From Chloroflexota bacterium (GTDB lineage Bacteria > Chloroflexota > Anaerolineae > Anaerolineales > Anaerolineaceae), in NCBI GenBank assembly GCA_012517865.1, contig JAAYUC010000022.1, forward strand, positions 39,441 to 103,440: a stretch of DNA of 64,000 nt, given 5' to 3'. The notes under the pieces were generated by a model. It had not been told where the DNA came from. It searched no databases and saw only the letters and a list, made by a program, of their open reading frames with translations. Below are positions 50,641-60,981 of this stretch, piece after piece. The position numbers were made by a program, and so were the translations under genes. Numbering within the stretch: the first letter of the stretch is position 1; each line of letters opens with the position of its first letter.

Positions 50641-51042
50641 ATGAAAATCGCATTCATCACCGAGGACGGCAAGAGCATCAGCCAGCACTTTGGCCGCGCG
50701 CCGTACTACCTGGTAGTCACCCTTGAAAACGGCACTGAAGTAAATCGGGAGCTGCGCCCCAAGTTGGGACATCAGCAGTTCCACCAGGCTGGAGAACACC
50801 ACGAGCACGCCGGCGGCCAGGAACACGGCCAGGACGAAGCGTCGCATCAGAAGCACGCCAGCATGGCGGAAGCGATTCAGGACTGCACCGCGATTGTTTG
50901 CGGCGGCATGGGTTACGGCGCCTACGAAAGTATGCGCCGCCTGAATATCCAGCCAATTGTTACCGACCTGCGAAATATTGAGGAAGCCTTAAGCGCATTT
51001 GCCGCCGGGAAGCTCAGCGATCATCCCGAGAAATTGCATTAA
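50641..51042 (+). CDS. NifX/NifB-type dinitrogenase iron-molybdenum cofactor-binding domain protein
   Basis: A 133-residue protein. MKIAFITEDGKSISQHFGRAP is the family start, VCGGMGYGAYESMRRLNIQP the second half and LSAFAAGKLSDHP the end. Between them sits a His-rich insert (residues about 43-73) with at least seven His, likely to bind metal. Stand-alone members outside nitrogen fixers are thought to handle Fe-S or Mo clusters. AACGGAGG lies before the ATG. It follows the secreted Cys/Gln-rich gene, separated by a terminator. Confidence 0.88.
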   Translation: MKIAFITEDGKSISQHFGRAPYYLVVTLENGTEVNRELRPKLGHQQFHQAGEHHEHAGGQEHGQDEASHQKHASMAEAIQDCTAIVCGGMGYGAYESMRRLNIQPIVTDLRNIEEALSAFAAGKLSDHPEKLH

Positions 51043-51132
51043 ATTCCCGCGAAACAGGCTCCAAAAGGATGGTTTTTGCGGAAAACGCCGCATTTTTGGC
51101 CGGAATCCTGTGAAACAAAGGCCGGGGAATGC

Positions 51133-51161
51133 TTGACACGCCTCGGCCATACTCGTATAAT
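51133..51161 (+). promoter_or_regulatory. Consensus promoter of tRNA-Asn
   Basis: TTGACA (51133-51138), 17 bases, TATAAT (51156-51161): a full consensus match. Confidence 0.9.
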
Positions 51162-51172
51162 ACCGTTTGCCT

Positions 51173-51245
51173 TCCCTGGTAGCTCAATCGGCAGAGCGGG
51201 CGGCTGTTAACCGCTAGGTTAGAGGTTCGAGTCCTCTCCGGGGAG
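51173..51245 (+). tRNA. tRNA-Asn (GTT)
   Basis: A 73-nt cloverleaf. Acceptor TCCCTGG pairs with CCGGGGA, discriminator G. Anticodon loop CTGTTAA between GCGG and CCGC gives anticodon GTT. T-arm GAGGTTCGAGTCCTC. CCA is not encoded and must be added. Confidence 0.95.
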
Positions 51246-51261
51246 CTGTAAGCCTGAAAGT

Positions 51262-51289
51262 GTCTCTGGCAATCCCAGAGACCTTTTTG
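51262..51289 (+). terminator. Intrinsic terminator after tRNA-Asn
   Basis: GTCTCTGG-CAATC-CCAGAGAC followed by CTTTTTG. Confidence 0.85.
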
Positions 51290-51322
51290 TCAGGCAGCTG
51301 TGCTATAATTCGCACACGGATT

Positions 51323-51395
51323 GGCCCTGTAGCTCAATTGGCAGAGCAAGCGCCTCTTAAGCGTTAGGTTCTGGGTTCGAGTCCCAGCAGGGTCA
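51323..51395 (+). tRNA. tRNA-Lys (CTT)
   Basis: A 73-nt cloverleaf. Acceptor GGCCCTG pairs with CAGGGTC, discriminator A. Anticodon loop CTCTTAA gives CTT. T-arm CTGGGTTCGAGTCCCAG. No encoded CCA. A TATAAT at 51304-51309 suggests its own promoter. Confidence 0.95.
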
Positions 51396-51459
51396 TTATT
51401 TATTTAACTGCCCAACTTTCTCACGCTCAAAGTAAGACATCAGCCAGTCTGGAAAGGCA

Positions 51460-52257
51460 TCAGGCTTGCAGCCATTTCTGAAAAAGCTTCCATTTTTTAT
51501 AGAAATGGTTTTCGGGATAATAACCAACAAAGGGCAGCACCTTCTCTTTGCGCTGAGTGCGGAACGCGCGCAGTATCGCCTTCGAGAAGCGCCACAGGCT
51601 GCCGGTAGAGGTGCTTCCGCTGTGAATGATGAAGACTGTGAATTGGTCATCCACCACCAGAGGGCGGTGGTCTTTAATCAAGTTGAGCCACAGTCCGTAT
51701 TCGACCACATAACGTTTGCTCTCATTAAACCCCCCATATTGCCGCACGGCCTCGCGTCGCATCAGGGTGTTTTCGTGCGAGATGAAATTCATCGCCGAAA
51801 TTGCACGCCTTGGGTCCCTACGCAGGAGCAGAGTTTGCGGAAGGACAAAGCGCCGGCCGCGAAACTCAATCAGAAAATTGCCAGTGAGCCACACCAGCCC
51901 GGGATTGTTCAGAAAAGGGCGCGCCGCGCGTTCCAGCGCGTGCTCGTCCGCATAGTAATCGTCCGAATGCAGGTAGTGTATCAGGTCGCCGCTGGCCGCC
52001 TCGGTGGCGGTATTGAGGGCATTCGCGACGCCGCGCGGTTCGGACTGCATAACATGGATGGGGTAACGCCTCTGATTGCGCACGATGTATTCCTGGATGA
52101 TTTCCCGCGTTCCGTCCCTTGAAAAGGAATCGTTAATAATGTGTTCAATGTTCCTGTAGCTCTGACGCTCAACAGATTCCAAAGCCTTCCGCAGAAATTT
52201 TTCACTGTTGAAAGTGCAGGTCACAATGCTGATTTTTGGGAAAGGCGTGTTTTCCAT
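51460..52257 (-). CDS. Family 2 glycosyltransferase
   Basis: A 265-residue GT-A fold enzyme. ISIVTCTFNSEKFLRKALES is the GT2 start, INDSFSRDGT the nucleotide-binding loop, and IHYLHSDDYY the DxD-like metal motif; RRDPRRAISAMNFISHEN and MRREAVRQYGGF follow. It transfers sugars in surface glycan synthesis at the inner face of the membrane. ATG 52257 is used; an upstream TTG is possible. It stands alone, next to the tRNA genes. Confidence 0.85.
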   Translation of the reverse strand: MENTPFPKISIVTCTFNSEKFLRKALESVERQSYRNIEHIINDSFSRDGTREIIQEYIVRNQRRYPIHVMQSEPRGVANALNTATEAASGDLIHYLHSDDYYADEHALERAARPFLNNPGLVWLTGNFLIEFRGRRFVLPQTLLLRRDPRRAISAMNFISHENTLMRREAVRQYGGFNESKRYVVEYGLWLNLIKDHRPLVVDDQFTVFIIHSGSTSTGSLWRFSKAILRAFRTQRKEKVLPFVGYYPENHFYKKWKLFQKWLQA

Positions 52258-52395
52258 GAAGAGAGCTTTCGGTTGCAAGCCTTGATTGTACTATTATCCA
52301 CGCGTTTCCGCAGCATTCAGCCAAGCCAGGCGCTCATGGTTTCTTTCCGCGTATAATTAAGCGCGTAGGTCCAAAATTATCAGCACCAAACAGCG

Positions 52396-53295
52396 ATGAA
52401 ACTTACCGGTCCGCTTTTTCCTTTGATTTCCATTTCGCTCCTGTTTTCGGCTTGCGCGCCGATGCAGACCGCGCCAGCAGAAAGCCCGACGCAGGCGGCA
52501 ACCGCGTCCGCTCCGACCAATGCTCCGAGTCCGACAATGCCAGCCGATACCCCGCAGGCGCCGGAAAACATGGTGTTTATTCCCGCCGGCGAGTTCCAGA
52601 TGGGCTGCGACCCTGCGCATAACGGCGGCTTCACCTGCCCCAAGGACGAACTCCCCTTGCACACAGTCGCTATCAGCGCGTTTTTCATCGACCGATACGA
52701 AGTCACCAACGCGCGTTACGATGAATGCGTCCGGGCCGGCGCCTGCCGCCCGCCCGCGGTCGCATCCTCCGAAACGCGCGAGCACTATTATGATGACCCC
52801 GCTTTTGCCGATTACCCGGTGGTGCAGGTCAGTTGGCGGGACGCTGCCGACTACTGCCGCTGGGCCGGCAAGCGCCTTCCCAGCGAAGCGGAATGGGAAA
52901 AAGCCGCCCGCGGCAGCCGCAGCGCGGCTTTTCCGTGGGGCAATGACGAGCCCAGCTGCATTCTGGTGAATGCCTATGACCCCTTATCCGGGCGCCTGTG
53001 CGTCGGGGATACCGCCGCGGTTGGAACGCATCCGGACGGCGCTTCCACTTTTGGCGTTGAGGATATGGCCGGAAATGTCTGGGAATGGGTAAACGACTGG
53101 TACTCCGAGACCTATTACGCGGAATCGCCGCTTTCAGACCCGCCCGGTCCGGAAGGAGATGTGCAGAAAGTGCTGCGCGGCGGCAGCTGGTTGAGCAGAC
53201 CGGTCTACCTGCGCCTGGCCGGCCGCAGTTTCGACCTCAATTTCCACGGCGGCTCCGACACCGGTTTCCGCTGCGCCGCGGACCTTAAACCCTGA
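52396..53295 (+). CDS. Lipoprotein with formylglycine-generating-enzyme-like (SUMF1) domain
   Basis: A 299-residue lipoprotein: signal ending SLLFSAC (C20), a Thr/Pro-rich linker to about 55, then an FGE-sulfatase domain. MVFIPAGEFQMGCDP, DRYEVTNARY, VSWRDAADYCRWAGKRLPSE, EWEKAARG, NVWEWVNDWY and RVLRGGSW-type VLRGGSWLSR are family hallmarks, with GFRCA at the end. The two active-site Cys of true FGE are absent after RGGSW, so sulfatase activation is unlikely. Probably an envelope binding or modification domain. Confidence 0.85.
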   Translation: MKLTGPLFPLISISLLFSACAPMQTAPAESPTQAATASAPTNAPSPTMPADTPQAPENMVFIPAGEFQMGCDPAHNGGFTCPKDELPLHTVAISAFFIDRYEVTNARYDECVRAGACRPPAVASSETREHYYDDPAFADYPVVQVSWRDAADYCRWAGKRLPSEAEWEKAARGSRSAAFPWGNDEPSCILVNAYDPLSGRLCVGDTAAVGTHPDGASTFGVEDMAGNVWEWVNDWYSETYYAESPLSDPPGPEGDVQKVLRGGSWLSRPVYLRLAGRSFDLNFHGGSDTGFRCAADLKP

Positions 53296-53383
53296 AAGGC
53301 TGCGGACCCGCGGCCTGAGCTCCCAGCTGCTAAGCCCGTCAGGGTATAATCCTGACCAACCTATGCGCCCGCGAGGAGACACA

Positions 53384-54025
53384 ATGCCTTCCGAAAACAC
53401 TCAAGCCCAGCCAGACCCCGTCATCCGACTTTTTAAATCGGATTTCCTCGAGTTCTTTACGCACATCAGCCCGGTAACGGTGCTGGCGGTGTTCCTGCCC
53501 TTGATTGGTTTTCTACTCTGGCGGGCGGCAGGGCTGAACCCCACAGCCTGGTGGAACGTCCCGCTTGCTTTTCTGATTGGCCTGCTCATCTGGCCGCTGG
53601 CGGAATATCTGCTGCACCGCTTTGTGTTTCACTGGAAGCCGGCCAACCCCAGCGAACGCACGCAGCGCTTTTTATTCCTGATGCACGGCGTGCACCACGC
53701 CCAGCCGCGCGAAAAAACCCGCCTGGTAATGCCGCCGGTGGTCAGCCTGCCCATGGCGGCTTTGTTTTATGGGCTGTTCTGGCTGGTGGTCGGCAGGCTG
53801 TTTGGCGCGCCTGGGTATGTGAATGGAATTACAGGCGGCTTTTTATTCGGTTACGTCATCTACGACATGACCCACTACGCGCTGCATCATTTCAGTCTGA
53901 AAGGCGCTTACTTCCGCAAACTGCGCCGGCACCATATGGCGCACCACTTCAAGACCCACAACGCCAAGTATGGGGTTTCCACCTGGATTTGGGACGATAT
54001 CTTTAAGACCAACCCAATGGAGTGA
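53384..54025 (+). CDS. Fatty acid hydroxylase / sterol desaturase family protein
   Basis: A 213-residue membrane protein with four helices and the di-iron His motifs HRFVFH, HGVHH, HYALHH and HHMAHH. These match fatty acid 2-hydroxylase (FA_hydroxylase) enzymes that use O2 to hydroxylate acyl chains or sphingoid lipids. GAGGAG lies 5 bases before ATG 53384, and a TATAAT box at 53344-53349 fits as promoter. The need for O2 is notable if the host is an anaerobe. Convergent with the next gene. Confidence 0.88.
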   Translation: MPSENTQAQPDPVIRLFKSDFLEFFTHISPVTVLAVFLPLIGFLLWRAAGLNPTAWWNVPLAFLIGLLIWPLAEYLLHRFVFHWKPANPSERTQRFLFLMHGVHHAQPREKTRLVMPPVVSLPMAALFYGLFWLVVGRLFGAPGYVNGITGGFLFGYVIYDMTHYALHHFSLKGAYFRKLRRHHMAHHFKTHNAKYGVSTWIWDDIFKTNPME

Positions 54026-54055
54026 GTTGCTTCCGATTTCCAGGAAATGTATATT

Positions 54056-55594
54056 TCATTTCTGGATGAGCCGATACACCACCCAATCGTCAATCATCTC
54101 TTCCGGCTCGTAATACGACATTAACAGGCGTACTTTTTCCTCTAATTGCGCGTTTTCTCCGGGGAAATCCAAAAAGCCCCAGCCTTCCATCTTGGTATCA
54201 ATCATCAGCGCGGGCTTTTCCGCCAAAAGTTCATCCAGGAATTCCAGCGCGCGCGCCTGGCCCCGCGCGTCGGCATCCATCAGCGGGCGCATCACCAGGT
54301 AGCGCGTGGGGCTTTCGCGCTGCGCGAAATAGTTCACGCGTGTATCCCGCCAGGCCAAAACCTTATCTTCCGGTTTGGTGTTTTCGCGGACGTAGCGAAT
54401 GGCCGCCTGCCGGGCGGTGAGGGCGTCCTGATAGAGGGCGGCGCGGTCGACTGTTTCCAACCCCGAGCCAAGCGCCAGCAGCCCGATTGCCAGCGCGCCA
54501 ACAGCCCACCGGGACGTCTTTCTGCCGCCGGAGTTGGAAAGCCAGTGGTCGAATACCCAAAAAGCAGAAGCGCTGAATAATGCCAGCGCGGGCAGGATAG
54601 TTTCAAAGTAATATTTGCTGACGTCGCCGGTCATCAAAATCAGCCCAAGTTCAAAAGCTCCGTCCAGCAGCAGGAGAGCGAACAGACCGCGCTTTAGCGG
54701 CTCCTGCTTTCTGCGCGGGAAGAAGGCGGCTGCCAGCACGCCCAGCACCGCGATGGGGAAAATGGGTAAACGCGCAATGTAGCTCAAGTCAAAGGCGTTG
54801 CGCAGGCGGTCCGCCGCGCTTGGGGCGGCTGAAGCGGAAAAGTGAAAGTTATACGCGAAAGCCGCGTCCCACAATTGGGCTAGCGCGCCCTGACTCAAGA
54901 AGTACGCGCTGACCAGCAGCAGAACCGCGCTTGCCCCAGCGGCCATCAAGCCAAGCTTGCGCGTCGCGGCGGGTTTACGCCGGATAATTTGGGCCAACAG
55001 CAGGACCCCAATAGCCAGCCAAATTCCGACGGCGGTTTGCTTAATCAAAAATGCAAGGCCGCTCAGCAGACCGATGAGGAGGTAGCTGCGCTCAGGCTTT
55101 TCGTGACTCTCCGCCCGCGCGAAGAGCAGCAGCGCGCCAAACTGCAAAGGCAGGCTCCAGTCGGTGGTCTGGTTGCCGCCCAAAAAGATAAAAAACAGCG
55201 CCTGCAGCCACAAAAAAGTGGAAAGTAGAGCCGAAAGGGAGCCGAACTGGGCTTTCATCAGTTTGTAACCCAGATACGCCGCCAGCAATAGCGCGGCGCA
55301 TTCCAGCATCCAGATTCCCCAATGGGAACCCGGCGAAAGCGCGGCGCCCAGCGCGTTGATGTAAAACACCAGCGGGGGCTTGTGGTCCCACAGCTGCAGG
55401 TAAGGGATATCCCCCTGCAGGATGCGCCAGCCAGCGTAGAGGTAGATGCCCGAATTATCGTTGACCCCGGGCGCGAATGCCGGCGCGACCGGCAGCATCA
55501 CGCCCATAGTTCCCAGCAGCGGGATAATCAGGTCCAACAGACGCGGCGGGGTTGGATTATCAGGGGGCTGGGGCTGCTTTGGTTTGACGCTCAT
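54056..55594 (-). CDS. GT39-like membrane glycosyltransferase
   Basis: A 512-residue protein with about 11 helices. The first outer loop, FAPGVNDNSGIYLYAGWRIL then PYLQLWDHKPPLVFYI, has the acidic residue and the DHKPP motif of GT39/RfbY-like PMT_2 enzymes. The last 110 residues form a soluble domain. It should transfer a sugar from a polyprenyl-phosphate donor outside the membrane. Single gene, divergent from the VOC gene. Confidence 0.85.
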   Translation of the reverse strand: MSVKPKQPQPPDNPTPPRLLDLIIPLLGTMGVMLPVAPAFAPGVNDNSGIYLYAGWRILQGDIPYLQLWDHKPPLVFYINALGAALSPGSHWGIWMLECAALLLAAYLGYKLMKAQFGSLSALLSTFLWLQALFFIFLGGNQTTDWSLPLQFGALLLFARAESHEKPERSYLLIGLLSGLAFLIKQTAVGIWLAIGVLLLAQIIRRKPAATRKLGLMAAGASAVLLLVSAYFLSQGALAQLWDAAFAYNFHFSASAAPSAADRLRNAFDLSYIARLPIFPIAVLGVLAAAFFPRRKQEPLKRGLFALLLLDGAFELGLILMTGDVSKYYFETILPALALFSASAFWVFDHWLSNSGGRKTSRWAVGALAIGLLALGSGLETVDRAALYQDALTARQAAIRYVRENTKPEDKVLAWRDTRVNYFAQRESPTRYLVMRPLMDADARGQARALEFLDELLAEKPALMIDTKMEGWGFLDFPGENAQLEEKVRLLMSYYEPEEMIDDWVVYRLIQK

Positions 55595-55712
55595 ACGGGA
55601 TTTTCCTCCGCGGCTGGATAGGGATTAAAAGTCCGAAAATCGGATTACAATGATTTTACATTGTTCACTGCCGCGCAACAATAGCCGCCGGCTGCGGCCC
55701 AAGGAGAACCCT

Positions 55713-56099
55713 ATGCAGCTCACCCACACCGCCCTTTACGTCCACAACCTGGAAGGGATGAAAGATTTTTACATCCGTTATTTTGGGGCAGAAGCCAACC
55801 AGAAATATCAAAACCCAAAGACCGGCCTGCAAACGTACTTTCTCAGCTTTGGTGCGGGGGGAGCACGGCTTGAGCTGATGACCCGCCCCGACCTGGCTGA
55901 GCGGAATAAATCCGCCCAGGCCTACGGATACACCCACATCGCCTTCCAGCTCGGCTCGCGCGAGGCTGTGGACGCGCTCACCAAAATCCTGGCTGAAGCG
56001 GGCTGCCCTGTGCTCTCCGGGCCGCGCGTCACGGGCGACGGCTACTACGAGGTGAGCCTGCAGGACCCGGAAGGCAATCTGCTGGAACTGGTTGCCTGA
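55713..56099 (+). CDS. VOC superfamily (glyoxalase-like) protein
   Basis: A 128-residue single-domain VOC protein. LTHTALYVHNLEGMKDFYIR and the second beta-alpha-beta unit GYTHIAFQLGSREAVDAL with VSLQDPEGNLLELV supply the metal ligands H-E/H-E. Activities range from glyoxalase to dioxygenase and antibiotic binding; unassigned here. AAGGAG lies 6 bases before the ATG. It is followed by an ANT(6)-like gene, 18 bases on. Confidence 0.88.
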   Translation: MQLTHTALYVHNLEGMKDFYIRYFGAEANQKYQNPKTGLQTYFLSFGAGGARLELMTRPDLAERNKSAQAYGYTHIAFQLGSREAVDALTKILAEAGCPVLSGPRVTGDGYYEVSLQDPEGNLLELVA

Positions 56100-56117
56100 C
56101 GCGAACTAAGGAGTACC

Positions 56118-56984
56118 ATGCGCTCTGAAGAGACGATGTATTTACTGATTCAAGACTTTGCGCTGCAAGACCCCAGGGTTAGGCTGGTTCTGCTCTCCGG
56201 CTCCCGCGCCAACCCCGCAGCCCCGCGGGACGACCTGCAGGATTTTGATATCGCTATTTTTGTGAACGACCTGGAGTCTTTCCGCGGGAGCGAAGCCTGG
56301 CTGGATGTCTTTGGCAGCCGCCGGATGATGCAGAAACCGGAGGAAATGAGGGAAAACCCGCCCGACAACCCGGACCTGGCATATCTGATGCTCTTTGAGG
56401 ACGGCAACCGCATCGACCTGAGCCTGTACCCGCCCGAGCGGCTGCCAGAGATTGCCTCCGGGGAAGGGATGTGGCGCGTGCTGCTGGATAAAGACGGCCT
56501 GGCAGCCGGCCTGCCCAAACCTTCTGCGGCGCGGTTTGAAATCACGCTGCCCAGCGCCAAGGCTTTCGAGGACTGCTGCAATGAATTCTGGTGGGTCAGC
56601 CCCTATGCCGCCAAAGGCCTCTGCCGGCAGGAACACCTTTACGCCGTCTGGCACATAGAAGCTGTCATCCGGAAAGAACTGCTGAAAATGCTCGGCTGGT
56701 GGGTGGGGACCCGCTCGGGATGGCATGTACAGCTTGGAAAACAATACAAATACCTGCGGCCGTATCTGGACGACGCGGAATGGGATTTGCTGACGCGCAC
56801 CTGCCGCCTGGATAAGCCGGTGTACTGCTGGCAGGCGCTGTTCGCGTCCCAAAGGCTGTTCCGGCATGCCAGCCGCCAGGTAGCGGAGCATTTTGGCTTT
56901 GCCTACCCCCCATACGATGAGAATATCACGCCTTATATTGAGGCTTTGCACAGGCGCTGGCAGGAAATCAGCGCCCAACCGTAG
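56118..56984 (+). CDS. Aminoglycoside 6-adenylyltransferase-like protein
   Basis: A 288-residue protein of the ANT(6)/AadK family. LVLLSGSRANPAAPRDDLQDFDIAIFV carries the GS and D-x-D motif of nucleotidyltransferases, and LMLFEDGNRIDLSLYP the third acid. The C-terminal helical domain holds KGLCRQEHLYAVWHIE. Family members adenylylate streptomycin at O-6; many chromosomal copies confer no resistance. Such a role is inferred from homology only. Confidence 0.85.
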   Translation: MRSEETMYLLIQDFALQDPRVRLVLLSGSRANPAAPRDDLQDFDIAIFVNDLESFRGSEAWLDVFGSRRMMQKPEEMRENPPDNPDLAYLMLFEDGNRIDLSLYPPERLPEIASGEGMWRVLLDKDGLAAGLPKPSAARFEITLPSAKAFEDCCNEFWWVSPYAAKGLCRQEHLYAVWHIEAVIRKELLKMLGWWVGTRSGWHVQLGKQYKYLRPYLDDAEWDLLTRTCRLDKPVYCWQALFASQRLFRHASRQVAEHFGFAYPPYDENITPYIEALHRRWQEISAQP

Positions 56985-57037
56985 CAATCTGCTGAAGTAT
57001 AATCACCACATCATTTTGATTCAGGAGGTCTCACCCG

Positions 57038-58696
<1,659 letters not shown>

Positions 58697-58709
58697 CGGA
58701 CGGACGCGG

Positions 58710-59099
58710 ATGAAGCAAAAAGGACTGCGCATTTTCTTTTTTATTCTGGCGATTCTGCTTGGGGCGGGCGCAGGAATGGCTTTTGGCTGGCTCTTTATGC
58801 CGGCTTCCGCGCCAAAAAATGCCGACCTGCCGCAGCTTCGCGCCGATTACAAAACCGACCTGGCTCTCATGGTCGCAGAGACCTACGCGCGGGAGAAAGA
58901 CCTGTACGCTGCGCTGGACCGGCTGGCGCGCATTGAACCGGATGACCCTTACTCTCTGCTGGTGAACGCTGTCAATTACGCCCAGGGTGTTGGATATCAG
59001 GAAAGCGATGTAAACCTGATTAAAGCCCTGATTGACGCGATAGACCCCGCGGCGTACCGGGATTGGTCGGAAAGGCAGGGCAACCATGGACAACAATAA
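58710..59099 (+). CDS. Single-pass membrane protein, hypothetical
   Basis: A 129-residue protein with one N-terminal helix (about 7-30) and a soluble outer part of repeats-like helices (LRADYKTDLALMVAETYAREKDLYAALDRLARI). It has no known family. It starts 13 bases after hutU and overlaps the next gene by 14 bases. Its layout (short N-terminus, one helix, then an AxY-type helical pair) resembles the following protein, so the two look like a diverged tandem duplication. The helical pairs suggest TPR-like packing. Confidence 0.7.
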   Translation: MKQKGLRIFFFILAILLGAGAGMAFGWLFMPASAPKNADLPQLRADYKTDLALMVAETYAREKDLYAALDRLARIEPDDPYSLLVNAVNYAQGVGYQESDVNLIKALIDAIDPAAYRDWSERQGNHGQQ

Positions 59100-59451
59100 C
59101 CAGTCCCATCTATACCTCATCACCGGCCTGATTTTTGGCATCGCGCTGGGCCTGCTCATTTCGTTGGTGATTGCCCCCGCGGTGCATCAGGTCGCCCTGC
59201 CGGAAGAGCTTAGCGCGCCGTCAAAGGCGGAATACCGGCTGAATATCGCGCGCGCTTTTCAAGCCTCTCAAAATCTGGAGCGTGCCCAGAGCCGCCTGGC
59301 ACTGCTGAAAGACCCCGACTCAACAGCGGCGCTCATCGCCCAGGCGCAGGAACTGCTTGCCAGCGGAGGCTCGGAAGACGAAGCCCGCGCGCTGGTGTCC
59401 TTAGCCAGCCTGCTGGAAAGCGCGCCGCCCGCCCTCACGCCCCAACCCTGA
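59086..59451 (+). CDS. Single-pass membrane protein, hypothetical
   Basis: A 121-residue protein: helix at about 9-31, then LSAPSKAEYRLNIARAFQASQNLERAQSRLALL, resembling in pattern the helix pair of the upstream protein, and a Pro-rich end. No named family. It overlaps the gene before by 14 bases. A strong terminator follows 15 bases after the stop. The hutU-linked position may be operonic by chance. Confidence 0.7.
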   Translation: MDNNNQSHLYLITGLIFGIALGLLISLVIAPAVHQVALPEELSAPSKAEYRLNIARAFQASQNLERAQSRLALLKDPDSTAALIAQAQELLASGGSEDEARALVSLASLLESAPPALTPQP

Positions 59452-59465
59452 GCAGCGCTGATAAC

Positions 59466-59497
59466 AAAAAAGGCTGACATAACGTCAGCCTTTTTTT
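59466..59497 (+). terminator. Bidirectional intrinsic terminator
   Basis: AAAAAGGCTGAC-ATAAC-GTCAGCCTTTTTTT. Serves the plus-strand operon and, in reverse, the LCP gene from the right. Confidence 0.95.
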
Positions 59498-59511
59498 ATT
59501 GAGAGGATGCT

Positions 59512-60924
59512 TTACGGCAGGCTGTTCGCAGCAGCCCAATCATCGCCCAGCTCCACCACGATATCCACGCTCGCGTTGGGGTCATAGGCGTAAATGATAT
59601 TGCCCGGAGAAGTAATTTTCAGGAAATCTACCAGATAGCGCAGGGTGTAAGGTTTGCTGCCGTAGAGCGTCACGCGCGTGTACACCTGATAGCCGGAGTT
59701 GGCCTGCTCAACAATATTCAAGCCCTGGCCCTTCAGGTAGTCGCCGGTCTTTTCTGCCAGGCCCGCGCTGCTGGAAGAATTCAGGATGGATACCCGCGCC
59801 TGCTCATCCTGCAGAAGCGACTGCACATCCCTGCCCGCGGTACTTCCGCTGGCTTCCACCCCATAAAAGATTTCATCCCGCAGTTCGCGAATTTTGTCTG
59901 GAATTGGACGAAGAATTTCCAATCCGTCGGGTGAACGGCCAAAGTTCACGTATTTGCCGTCAATGACAGCCTGCTTGATGGATTCGCGCGGAATATCGAG
60001 TACTTTCAGGCCAAGTTTGATAACTTCATCCGGCGTGAGATTGGTGCGAATGCCCGCCGAAAGGTCGGCATAAATCTCGCCCGACTTGGCAATCAGCTTC
60101 GGCATCATATTGAAATCCAGCACGCGATCGCGGATAGCCAGGATAACCTGCTGCTGCCGCTGGGCGCGGTCAAAATCACCGCCAGGGGTGCCGCGGGCGC
60201 GCACATAGGCCAGTGCCCACTGCCCCGGCAGCGTTACCACGCCGGGGTCCAGCCACATGGAAAGCTTGGTGCCCACCACATCCAGCTGGATGCGCTCGGG
60301 AACATTGATTTTCACCCCGTCGATGTGGTCAACAAATTTGATGAACGCTTCAAAGTCCAGCTGGGCGTAATACTGAATCGGCACACCCAACAGGTCCTCA
60401 ACGGTTTTTGCCGCCAGGGCCGGCCCGCCGCCCGGCAGCTTGTAAGCTTCACCGATGCTGTAAGCGGTGTTAATCTTGCCGTAATCCGCGCCGTGAATTT
60501 TGACCCACAGGTCGCGAGGAATGGAAATCATGCCTGCCGTCAGGTTCACCGGGTCCATGGTGAATAAAATCATAGAGTCCGTGCGCGGGGCAGTCTCTCC
60601 CAGGTCTCTGGAATCTAGCCCCATAATCAATACATTGACGCGGGATTTTCCATCCCAGGCCTCCTGCGTCTCCAGAATTGGCTGCATGGTCGCAGCAGCC
60701 GGCGTTTCTTCCGCGCCGGGGGTTTGTCCCGCGGCCGGGGCGTTCGTGGAGAGCACTGGAACGCCGGGCAGATTGAGGATGCTCATGCCTGCCACAAAAT
60801 TATTGGTAAAGTTGCCCAGCACAACCGCGCCAATAATGCCAAGCGCCACAAGCACACCCAGTACAATCCGCGTTTTGCGGTTTTCGGGCAGCGCGCTCTT
60901 TAGTTTTGCGAGAAATTTTTTCAT
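59512..60924 (-). CDS. LytR-CpsA-Psr family protein with LytR_C domain
   Basis: A 470-residue protein with one helix (about 22-45), a Pro/Ala-rich stalk, then an LCP domain: VNVLIMGLDSRD, TDSMILFTMDP, AGMISIPRDLWV and KINTAYSIGEAY are the phosphopolymer-transfer motifs. VRARGTPGGDFDRAQRQQQ is the late Arg/Asp motif. The C-terminal 90 residues (ARVSILNSSSSAGLAEKTGDYL) match LytR_C. It would attach glycopolymers to peptidoglycan. ATG 60924 is chosen; an upstream TTG is unlikely. Confidence 0.9.
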   Translation of the reverse strand: MKKFLAKLKSALPENRKTRIVLGVLVALGIIGAVVLGNFTNNFVAGMSILNLPGVPVLSTNAPAAGQTPGAEETPAAATMQPILETQEAWDGKSRVNVLIMGLDSRDLGETAPRTDSMILFTMDPVNLTAGMISIPRDLWVKIHGADYGKINTAYSIGEAYKLPGGGPALAAKTVEDLLGVPIQYYAQLDFEAFIKFVDHIDGVKINVPERIQLDVVGTKLSMWLDPGVVTLPGQWALAYVRARGTPGGDFDRAQRQQQVILAIRDRVLDFNMMPKLIAKSGEIYADLSAGIRTNLTPDEVIKLGLKVLDIPRESIKQAVIDGKYVNFGRSPDGLEILRPIPDKIRELRDEIFYGVEASGSTAGRDVQSLLQDEQARVSILNSSSSAGLAEKTGDYLKGQGLNIVEQANSGYQVYTRVTLYGSKPYTLRYLVDFLKITSPGNIIYAYDPNASVDIVVELGDDWAAANSLP

Positions 60925-60981
60925 GTTAGCCTTCAAACAAAGCGCCTGGTTGCTAACCCCAGGCGTTCGAAATTGTTATGC

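Noticed and set aside
51396..51650. 84-codon frame overlapping the end of the GT2 gene
   Set aside because: No ribosome-binding site or known features; overlaps the real gene in another frame.
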